Source of the DNA: Granulosicoccus sp964352535
GTDB taxonomy: Bacteria > Pseudomonadota > Gammaproteobacteria > Granulosicoccales > Granulosicoccaceae
Direction of reading: 5' to 3'
DNA length: 14,532 bases
NCBI GenBank assembly: GCA_964352535.1
Contig: CAYGSW010000151.1
Coordinates: forward strand, 1 to 14,532
This document shows positions 1 through 6,036 of the stretch, in pieces. The position numbers and the translations under genes are program-made. Each line of letters opens with the position of its first letter. Positions within the stretch are counted from its first letter, which is position 1. The notes below the pieces were generated by a model. It saw only the letters and a program-made list of their open reading frames with translations, was not told the origin of the DNA and ran no database searches.

Positions 1-1
1 A

Positions 2-79
2 GTTGTCACAGCGACCGATGGTGACGGACTACTAGACGCCCATGGTTTGTTTTCGATTTCACCAACAAAAGGAAAATGA
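2..79 (+). CDS. Possible 3' end of an upstream gene (partial)
   Basis: An open frame enters from the left edge and stops with TGA at 77-79 after 25 codons. It contains an Asp/Gly-rich stretch (TDGDGLLDAHG). It would end 3 nt before the GTG of the following gene stub, an operon-like spacing, and the Shine-Dalgarno-like AAAGGAAAA of that stub would lie inside its last codons. No family can be assigned from 25 residues. It could also be non-coding sequence that happens to be open. Confidence 0.25.
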   Translation, partial: VVTATDGDGLLDAHGLFSISPTKGK

Positions 80-82
80 TAC

Positions 83-286
83 GTGAGACATCACAAATTT
101 CTGACACTGACCACTGCTGCCTTAGTGCTGATGAGTCATTCGGTCTTCGCCGAGACCCGAGTAACCTATAAATCAGCAAAGTCCAGTTCGTCCTAATACC
201 AAATGGGGGTACAGATTGCTGAGGCCATCAAAGCTGGAACCGATGGCGACATCATTGTGACAGTGATAGCCTCGTCCATTCCATAG
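83..286 (+). pseudogene. 5' remnant of a TRAP/TAXI-type solute-binding protein gene
   Basis: A GTG at 83, preceded by AAAGGAAAA, opens a frame that begins with a classical signal peptide: RHHK, then a hydrophobic stretch to about residue 21, with probable cleavage after VFA. The mature start is ETRVTYKSAKSSSS, then an in-frame TAA at 194-196. The same frame continues without a shift as YQMGVQIAEAIKAGTDGDIIVTV up to about 265, then loses resemblance and stops at 284-286. From memory, exported solute-binding proteins annotated as TAXI-family TRAP subunits start with a very similar 'TYKSAKS-SSYYQM-VQ-AEA-K' segment, so the stop probably replaced a tyrosine codon (TAT/TAC to TAA). About 60 codons of an expected roughly 300 remain. 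It is a dead, 3'-truncated gene. The family name is from recall and needs a search; the decay is seen directly. Confidence 0.55.
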
Positions 287-313
287 CATTAAAAGCTTGG
301 TTGCTGTCTTTGC

Positions 314-347
314 GAATCTAACATCCTGGAGAATCTAATATCCTGGA
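314..347. repeat. 17-bp tandem duplication at the 3' end of the TIR gene
   Basis: GAATCTAACATCCTGGA (314-330) is followed directly by GAATCTAATATCCTGGA (331-347), with one mismatch in 17 bases. The second copy contains the TAG stop (335-337, minus strand) of the TIR gene. The unit is not a multiple of three, so the duplication shifts any frame read through it. Removing one copy would still leave a TAG at the same place, so the duplication alone did not create the stop. Confidence 0.85.
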
Positions 348-988
348 TATGTCATTCCCAATACCGTGTTGAGATCAATGAGCATGGATTCGACTAGAAA
401 TTCGATGTTTGAGAGATCATTGGCGCTATGTGTCGAACCTGTTGCAAGAGAGTGATCGAACAGTGGTTCCAAGTCAGTGCTGAACTCTATGGTAATGGGT
501 GTGATTAACGGTTGAAAAGCTGGAGCTGTTGCATCCTCCACTGCTGGCAGAAGTGGCATGGCTTCGATTTTTTCGCTGTCACCATGATGGCGCAGAATAT
601 CCAACAGATAACGCAATCCCAACCAGTAGCTTCCGCCTGAAATATCCGCTCTGCTGCGATTGGTGAGAAACACGGGGAGATCGCAATGGTCACCATGCAC
701 TGGAACAACCATAATCTGATTCTTGACCGCTTCAGCTTCAAATTTCCGTCGCCACTCGTGATCAACCCAATCTGACTTAATGCTGTGCTCAGTGAGCAGG
801 ACCACAAGAAAGTCGCAGGCATCGACACCACGATCGATGACTTGCTCGAATTCCTCTCCGACATTGATCTTCCATTGATCGAGCCAGACGTTTAGTTTTG
901 CTTGTTGGAGATCATTGGCTAAACGGCGGGCAAGAACTGCATCCCTGCTACTGTACGAGATAAAAACTGTCGTTTGTTTTTCATTCAT
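335..988 (-). CDS. TIR-domain protein (likely NAD-targeting or signalling)
   Basis: 217 residues from the ATG at 986-988, chosen because AGGAAG lies 6 nt upstream; an in-frame GTG at 1001-1003 would overlap that ribosome-binding site. Residues 6-100 are a TIR_2-type TIR domain: TTVFISYSSRD (strand A and box 1), LNVWLDQWKINVGEEF (BB loop), ACDFLVVLLTEHSIKSDWVDHEW, then VVPVHGD. In the SDWVDHE motif, W74 and E78 have the spacing of the catalytic glutamate in NADase TIR domains such as SARM1, so hydrolase activity is plausible but inferred. Residues 130-217 match no domain I can name with confidence. The end (LEPLFD...FLVESMLIDLNTVLGMTYPGY) faintly recalls FHIPEP-like C-terminal segments and may be cut short. 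No signal peptide or membrane segment is visible. The gene is convergent with a truncated transporter gene, has no recognisable partner effector or sensor next to it, and is divergent from the hydrolase gene. Confidence 0.85.
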   Translation of the reverse strand: MNEKQTTVFISYSSRDAVLARRLANDLQQAKLNVWLDQWKINVGEEFEQVIDRGVDACDFLVVLLTEHSIKSDWVDHEWRRKFEAEAVKNQIMVVPVHGDHCDLPVFLTNRSRADISGGSYWLGLRYLLDILRHHGDSEKIEAMPLLPAVEDATAPAFQPLITPITIEFSTDLEPLFDHSLATGSTHSANDLSNIEFLVESMLIDLNTVLGMTYPGY

Positions 989-1173
989 GCGTGGCTTCCT
1001 CACACGGTCCAGCCGAAAGCCAAAACGCAGCCGTTGACCGTTTTTTTTGAATTTTGTTTTTTGCTTGAAAGCTCCATTTCAACAATCAGAACAGGCGTTA
1101 TTAAACTGACTCTTGATCATACTCGCACACCATCGTATTTTAGAGCTGTCATGTACACCTACACGGTCAACCC

Positions 1174-2199
1174 ATGTCCGCAATTCGCTGTGCATCTATC
1201 TTGTTTGTTTTTATTGCTATACAGACACTGAATCTGACCACTATGTCAGTTCATGCCGATTCTGCAGCATTTGAATCCCGCGATATCGTAGCGCCCGGGC
1301 CTAATGGCAATCTTGCTGGTACGTTGCTGCTTCCCGCAGAAGCCAAGCCGCCGTACAACACGGTACTGATTCTGCCCGGTTCAGGTCCTACTGACCGTGA
1401 TGGCAACACGCCTGGTGGTGTGGCTGCTTCCACTTACCGGCTTCTGGCTGAAGGTTTGGCCAAACGTGGCATAGCGTCTGTAAGCGTCGACAAACGTGGC
1501 CTGGGAGAGAGTATCGCTGCAGGTGATGGTAACGATGTTACGTTCGATCGTTACGCTGACGATGTGGAGAGTTGGCTTGGTGTCATCGCTGATATACCGC
1601 TGCTGACCGGAGACATCTGGTTGGCTGGCCATAGCGAGGGTGCGCTGATTGCCACGGTCGTGGCCGGGCGCGAATTGACTGAGGTGCGTGCACTGGTGTT
1701 ACTGTCTGCTCCCGGGCGCAATCTTGGCGTCATTTTGCGTGAACAGCTCGCTGACAATCCTGCCAACGCACCAGTCATTGCCGAAGCTTTTGCTGCTATT
1801 GAATTGCTTGAGCGTGATCAGGCAGTAGATCCCGAGACTCTGCATCCTGGTCTGAGAGATCTTTTCAACGCGCCTGCCCAGCGATACCTTGCACAGATGA
1901 TTCGCTTCGATCCGGCTGCCGCACTCCAGGAACTTGGTGAACGTGATGACCCCTTGCCCGTGTTGATTGTGCATGGCGGTAGGGACATCCAGGTGTCCAC
2001 TGAAGATGCGCGAGCGCTGGCAAGTGCCCGACCAGACGCTGAGCTTGTCGTGATCGCGGATATGAATCACGTACTCAAAAGCGTCGTGAGTGACGATCGC
2101 GCAGCGAACATTGCTGCCTATTCCGATCCTCATCTTCCGATTGTGCCTCAGGTTGTAGAAACTGTCGCACGATTCGTAGGCAATACTCGTCGGCGTTAA
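1174..2199 (+). CDS. Exported alpha/beta hydrolase (S33/EstD-like esterase or peptidase)
   Basis: 341 residues. An N-terminal signal peptide runs to about residue 29 (hydrophobic ILFVFIAIQ, cleavage near VHADS), so the protein is probably periplasmic or secreted. It has the single-domain alpha/beta-hydrolase layout: oxyanion-loop region LPGSGPTDRDGN (68-78), nucleophile elbow GHSEG (152-156, Ser154), acid in HGGRD (Asp271) and catalytic His299 in MNHVLK. The GSGPTDRDGN motif is typical of the EstD/YqkD-like 'Hydrolase_4' group, members of which are esterases; the substrate is unknown. The start at 1174 is chosen because it gives a complete signal peptide, although the upstream sequence has no good Shine-Dalgarno. 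It stands alone: the gap upstream to the TIR gene is 185 nt with T-rich tracts, and plsY converges from the other side after 173 nt without an evident terminator. Confidence 0.85.
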   Translation: MSAIRCASILFVFIAIQTLNLTTMSVHADSAAFESRDIVAPGPNGNLAGTLLLPAEAKPPYNTVLILPGSGPTDRDGNTPGGVAASTYRLLAEGLAKRGIASVSVDKRGLGESIAAGDGNDVTFDRYADDVESWLGVIADIPLLTGDIWLAGHSEGALIATVVAGRELTEVRALVLLSAPGRNLGVILREQLADNPANAPVIAEAFAAIELLERDQAVDPETLHPGLRDLFNAPAQRYLAQMIRFDPAAALQELGERDDPLPVLIVHGGRDIQVSTEDARALASARPDAELVVIADMNHVLKSVVSDDRAANIAAYSDPHLPIVPQVVETVARFVGNTRRR

Positions 2200-2372
2200 T
2201 GAGGCGTTAACGATTAGAGAGTGGTCGGTCTTTGCTCTCTGTCATGTCGTGTATTTGCCTCCGACGCTTCACTTTCTCTCGATCTGTAAAGCACATCCAA
2301 CTGGGTTGGCTGCAATCACAGATAGCTGACAGTAGCTGCAGGCCAAATGCGCTCAAGTAGTTGCGCCCCGAA

Positions 2373-2993
2373 TCATGCTTGTTTTTTGCCAATAACAGGT
2401 TCAGTACCGTCGATAAGTCGGCTGATATTGCCGCGATGGGTGTAGAACAGAAATCCTGCAATAATCACAAAAGCTCCAGCGAAGGCTTGTTGAGCATCAA
2501 ACAACAGGTACAGCGGTACCAGTACGAATGTCGCTAGTGCCGACAAGGATGAGCGTTTGAACGTCAAGCTGACAGCCAGCCACGAAAGCAACGCTAAAGC
2601 GCCAACTGACAAGCTGAGTCCCAATAAAGCCCCCAGGGCGGTTGCCACACCTTTTCCGCCTTCAAACTGAAAAAATACCGGATAAAGATGTCCAATGAAC
2701 GCGGCGATGGCGGCCAGAGCGATTGTCTGCGGATGTGAAGTTACCAGTGCCGTGACGAACACAGGGAGAAAGCCTTTCAAACCATCGCCCAGCAAGGTGA
2801 GAGCAGCGGGCAGCTTTCCACCAACCCGTAAGACATTGGTTGCACCCGGGTTGCCTGAACCTGATGTTCGGGGATCTTCCAACCCCATTGCACGACAGAC
2901 GAGAATTGCCGCTGATACGGAGCCTGCCAGATAGGCAAGCACGGCAACGATGAGGGCAGGCAGGGCTAGTTCGACACTAAACACGTAATTCAC
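2373..2993 (-). CDS. plsY: Glycerol-3-phosphate acyltransferase PlsY
   Basis: Integral inner-membrane enzyme that transfers an acyl group from acyl-phosphate to glycerol-3-phosphate, giving lysophosphatidic acid, the first step of phospholipid synthesis. All three PlsY motifs are visible: SGSGNPGATN (44-53), GGKGVAT (112-118, after GHLYPVFFQFE) and HRGNISRLIDGTEP (186-199). The 206 residues contain about five hydrophobic helices, the normal size. The first codon at 2993 is GTG. An in-frame GTG at 2982-2984 has a better-spaced GGAAGAG upstream, so the true protein may be three residues shorter. It is divergent from the BioC-like gene with 42 nt between them, a space that must hold both promoters. 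Confidence 0.95.
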   Translation of the reverse strand: MNYVFSVELALPALIVAVLAYLAGSVSAAILVCRAMGLEDPRTSGSGNPGATNVLRVGGKLPAALTLLGDGLKGFLPVFVTALVTSHPQTIALAAIAAFIGHLYPVFFQFEGGKGVATALGALLGLSLSVGALALLSWLAVSLTFKRSSLSALATFVLVPLYLLFDAQQAFAGAFVIIAGFLFYTHRGNISRLIDGTEPVIGKKQA

Positions 2994-3035
2994 TCTTCCA
3001 TCAATGGGTACAGGGACTATAGACTAGCGCGGCCT

Positions 3036-3941
3036 ATGAGTACTCTAATACAACCAGCACCAATAAGCGCTGTCAGACGACAGTTTCTCAAATCAAACGA
3101 GACATTTGATTCGCACGCTGCGGTCTTCGAAACGGTCAGTGATCGTCTTCTGAACCGTCTGGAGCTGTTGGCGATTCAGCCTGTACGCGTACTGGACCTG
3201 GGGTGTAGAACGGGCTATCAGTTAGAGGCGCTGGCACAGCGTTATCCAGAAGCTTACATAGTGGGTGCTGATCCTGCGCCGGGTCAGCCAGCCCAATTGC
3301 CAGGCAGTTGGCCACGGTGGTTGAGACGATCTCGCACCAAGGGGCCTGCACGCATTGCGTGCGATCCGCACCATTTGCCGTTTGCCGACGGAAGTTTTGA
3401 TCTGGTTGTGTCCAATCTGCTTTTGCCGTGGTGCCATTCACCACATGAGGTTTTTTCCGAGGCCGCCAGAGTCCTGGGCAAGGGTGGGGCAATGATGTTC
3501 ACCAGTGCTGGGCCCGACACCCTTATAGAATATCGTCGGGCATGGGCAACCATCGATTCTCATCTGCATGGCTTTGGTCTGCTGGATATGCATGACCTCG
3601 GAGACACAATGATGGCAGCGGGGTTTGCGGCTCCTGTACTGGATCGGGACAACCTGATGGTTGACTATCCTGATATCGACGCACTTCAGCTTGAGCTGCG
3701 AAACCTGGGTGCAAGTAACCTGGCGAGTGGTCGACGTGCCGGTTTAATGGCCAATGAGGTCAATAGCCGACTACGCTCAGCTGTGTCAGGCTCTGAACGT
3801 CTATTGGTAACGCTGGAGCTGGTACAAGGCCATGGCTGGAAAGGTGAGCTTAATTCCCAGAGCACCGCAACAGGCGACGTAACTATTTCCGTTGATAGCT
3901 TGCGTGGGTCGTGGAGCAAAAAAGTGGGTCGCATGCGCTAA
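3036..3941 (+). CDS. bioC: BioC-type SAM-dependent methyltransferase (malonyl-ACP O-methyltransferase)
   Basis: 301 residues with a class I methyltransferase fold. SAM-binding motif I is VLDLGCRTG (52-60). Motif II/post-I region follows at about 78-81, then HHLPFADGSFDLVVSNLLLPWC (112-133), RVLGKGGAMMFTSAGPDTL (145-163) and MHDLGDTMMAAGFAAPVLD (185-203). The order 'F...LPfaD-SFDLv-SNL-l-WC', 'GPDTL-E-R-AW', 'DMHDLGD', 'AGFA-PV', 'L---GA-N' and a late 'GHGW' is that of BioC, which methylates malonyl-ACP to open biotin synthesis. One oddity is that motif I reads GCRTG where GCGTG is usual. No other bio gene is in the window, so it may act on the biotin pathway from a detached locus or have a related substrate. 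No clear Shine-Dalgarno precedes ATG 3036. Confidence 0.75.
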   Translation: MSTLIQPAPISAVRRQFLKSNETFDSHAAVFETVSDRLLNRLELLAIQPVRVLDLGCRTGYQLEALAQRYPEAYIVGADPAPGQPAQLPGSWPRWLRRSRTKGPARIACDPHHLPFADGSFDLVVSNLLLPWCHSPHEVFSEAARVLGKGGAMMFTSAGPDTLIEYRRAWATIDSHLHGFGLLDMHDLGDTMMAAGFAAPVLDRDNLMVDYPDIDALQLELRNLGASNLASGRRAGLMANEVNSRLRSAVSGSERLLVTLELVQGHGWKGELNSQSTATGDVTISVDSLRGSWSKKVGRMR

Positions 3942-3973
3942 CTAGCGGTCCGTCCAGCAATATTCGGTTTAGC

Positions 3974-3997
3974 TTGATTGACAAAAATGTCAATCAA
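3974..3997. promoter_or_regulatory. 24-bp perfect inverted repeat overlapping a TTGACA -35-like hexamer
   Basis: TTGATTGACA-AAAA-TGTCAATCAA has two exact 10-base arms and a 4-base A spacer. It lies 32 nt after the BioC-like gene and about 90 nt before the DUF2244 gene. There is no T-tract on the plus-strand 3' side, which argues against an intrinsic terminator for the upstream gene. The left arm contains a perfect -35 hexamer TTGACA (3978-3983). At 16-17 nt spacing only weak -10 candidates are present (TTTACA/TTACAG, 4000-4006). The symmetry and size fit an operator for a TetR- or MarR-type dimer, or a FNR/NnrR-like site of unusual spacing. The regulatory role is inferred; the repeat itself is certain. 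Confidence 0.55.
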
Positions 3998-4085
3998 ACT
4001 TTACAGTTGGCTCAATCCTCGCTTGCTTTGCCGATTGCGCTGGTATCTGTATTCACAAAAACACTGACCTGAGTGATTGTTAGAC

Positions 4086-4559
4086 ATGATTGAAGTACAG
4101 GATGAAACAGGTACTACCACCAGGTTGATCGTCACGGCTAACCGTTCCATGAGCTGGAAAGCAAACTTGTACCTTGCGGCCAGTCTCGGGGTCATCTGCA
4201 TGGGAATTGCAATTGCAATGGCGACGTACGGGCTCTGGATGGTTATCCCTTTTGCCGGTCTGGAGATTGTTTTCATTGTTGGCTGCCTTTACTTCACACT
4301 GAGGCGACTGTCTCGACAGGAGGTAATAACTGTCAATAATGAAGCTATAACCGTAGAGTGGGGCTACAATACCCCGGATGTCACCGTGAATCTGCCTCGC
4401 AGGTGGAGTCGGCTGTCATATCGCTGTGAAGATAGCGCTTTCGAGGTTGGAGAATTAAGCCTCTCGGCACATGGAAAACGCTATTGCCTGGGACGCTGTC
4501 TTAACCGGGAAGAAAAAAAGGCGCTTTACAGCGAATTGCAGACGGCTCTATCAAGATAA
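4086..4559 (+). CDS. DUF2244 integral membrane protein
   Basis: 157 residues from ATG 4086; an in-frame TTG at 4077 would add three residues. The pattern LIVTANRSMSWKA (14-26), two membrane helices (about 29-47 and 50-71), the signature GLWMVIPFAGLE (49-60), 'RLSRQEVITV' (74-83) and a soluble tail with 'RRWSRL' and 'SAHGKRYCLGRCL' is that of DUF2244. This family is usually found immediately upstream of cytochrome c oxidase subunit II in proteobacteria, as here. The molecular function is unknown; a role in oxidase assembly is inferred from position only. The 226 nt to coxB contain no gene, and I recognised no convincing promoter there. Confidence 0.85.
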   Translation: MIEVQDETGTTTRLIVTANRSMSWKANLYLAASLGVICMGIAIAMATYGLWMVIPFAGLEIVFIVGCLYFTLRRLSRQEVITVNNEAITVEWGYNTPDVTVNLPRRWSRLSYRCEDSAFEVGELSLSAHGKRYCLGRCLNREEKKALYSELQTALSR

Positions 4560-4785
4560 GTCTTGTGCTGCAGGGTAATGGATGACAGCCAAAGAAGTAA
4601 CATTTGATGTACCTAATGGACCAATTACAAACGCTGGGCAGGGGTTTACCCTTCCACGGCGGTGCTGTTGACGCCCCAAGCAAACTTCAGCCGGCACTGT
4701 CACGTGAACCGCAGTTACAGTGATCATTGCCAGCGTTGAAAACAAATAGTGATTTATCAGTCTTTGAACTTCTGGAGAGTAGGTT

Positions 4786-6036
4786 ATGAGGTCTAGCGTT
4801 TACCGATCGGGTGTTCGTTGGGCGTTCCTGGCAATTTTGCTGTTGGCGCTTCCTGTTAGCGCGTGGGCAGACTGGGGCGCGTTGAACATGCCAAGGGGCG
4901 TGACAGAGATCAGCAATGAGGTTTACACCCTCCACATGCGTATTTTCTATATTTGCTGCGCAATCGGTGCTGCTGTATTTGGTGTAATGATCGTGTCGAT
5001 GTTCCTGCATCGCAAGTCACGCGGGGCCAAGCCAGCCACTTTTCATGAAAGTACCACTGTCGAGATCGTCTGGACTGTCGTACCACTCGTTATCCTAATT
5101 GCCATGGCTATTCCGGCTGCTCGCGTGCTGATCAAAATGGAAGATTTCAGCGATTCTGAAATGTCCATTCGCGTCACGGGCTATCAATGGCGCTGGCATT
5201 ACGAGTACATGGATTCCGGTGTTCAGTTTTTCAGCCAGTTGCACCCCGAGCACAACAGGGCGCGCCAGCAAGGATCGGATATTGACCTGGCCACCGCTTT
5301 TCCGGGAAGGGATTTCAACGGTGAAGAAGATGTATACCTGCGTGAAGTAGATAACGAGCTTGTCGTTCCAGTGGGTACAAAGATCCGTTTTCTGCACACT
5401 GCAGCTGACGTAATCCACTCCTGGTGGGTACATGATCTGGCTATCAAGAAAGATGCTATCCCCGGATTCATCAACGAGAACTGGGCACTCATTGAAGAGC
5501 CCGGCATCTATCGTGGAAAGTGCGCAGAGTTATGTGGCCGCGACCACGGATTCATGCCGGTTGTTGTCAGAGCAGTTCCGCAGGAGGAATTTGACACATG
5601 GATTGCTGACCAGCAGTCAGCCATGGCCAGCGCGGATACTGTCAGTGATCGTCAGTGGTCGAAAGACGAACTGGTGGCCACCGGCAAGAACGTCTACGAA
5701 GCCAATTGCATGAGTTGTCATCAGGCTGAGGGCCAGGGTATTCCAGGTATGTTTCCGGCTATATCGGGCAGCGATGTCGCCACCGGCAGCATCGATCGTC
5801 ATATCAGTACGGTCATGAACGGCATCGAAGGTACCATGATGTCTTCATTCGGCAGCGTGTTGAGTGATGCAGACATCGCTGCTGTCATAACCTATCAACG
5901 AAATGCCCTGGGCAATGCCACAGGCGATTTGCTACAACCGGTGCATGTGCGTTCGTTACGCGCCGGGCTAGACATCAAGGCACCTGCAAATGTTGCATCT
6001 GCTGCAGACAAGATTACAACTGAAGGAGTCAACTGA
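4786..6036 (+). CDS. coxB: Cytochrome c oxidase subunit II with fused cytochrome c domain
   Basis: Carries the CuA centre that accepts electrons from cytochrome c. 416 residues: a signal peptide to about residue 28, two transmembrane helices (about 52-74 and 92-115), the aromatic electron-entry segment GYQWRWHYEY (132-141), then the periplasmic cupredoxin domain. CuA ligands are all present: His211 in HSWW, Cys246, Glu248, Cys250, His254 and Met257 in KCAELCGRDHGFM. A C-terminal class I cytochrome c domain (about 295-376) has the heme motif CMSCH (308-312), with Met351 or Met352 as candidate axial ligand. This is the caa3-like arrangement, so an electron can pass from the fused heme c to CuA. 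The ribosome-binding site is GGAG about 9 nt before ATG. The stop overlaps the ctaD start by one base (TGATG), indicating translational coupling. Confidence 0.97.
   Translation: MRSSVYRSGVRWAFLAILLLALPVSAWADWGALNMPRGVTEISNEVYTLHMRIFYICCAIGAAVFGVMIVSMFLHRKSRGAKPATFHESTTVEIVWTVVPLVILIAMAIPAARVLIKMEDFSDSEMSIRVTGYQWRWHYEYMDSGVQFFSQLHPEHNRARQQGSDIDLATAFPGRDFNGEEDVYLREVDNELVVPVGTKIRFLHTAADVIHSWWVHDLAIKKDAIPGFINENWALIEEPGIYRGKCAELCGRDHGFMPVVVRAVPQEEFDTWIADQQSAMASADTVSDRQWSKDELVATGKNVYEANCMSCHQAEGQGIPGMFPAISGSDVATGSIDRHISTVMNGIEGTMMSSFGSVLSDADIAAVITYQRNALGNATGDLLQPVHVRSLRAGLDIKAPANVASAADKITTEGVN

Noticed and set aside
505..864. 119-residue open frame on the minus strand within the TIR gene
   Set aside because: Same-strand shadow of the TIR coding region; no recognisable motif.
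1030..1080. T-rich tracts between the TIR and hydrolase genes as a terminator
   Set aside because: No GC-rich stem precedes the T runs, and the flanking genes are divergent, so no terminator is expected; more likely AT-rich promoter DNA.
2200..2372. Terminator between the hydrolase gene and plsY
   Set aside because: Only a 6-bp AGAGAG/CTCTCT pairing with a 13-base loop was found, too weak to call.
3974..3997. Classical FNR box reading of the inverted repeat
   Set aside because: The FNR consensus is TTGAT-N4-ATCAA; here the TTGAT and ATCAA half-sites are 14 bases apart, so it does not fit a standard FNR site.
3974..3997. Rho-independent terminator of the BioC-like gene
   Set aside because: Stem is AT-rich and no T-tract follows on the plus strand.
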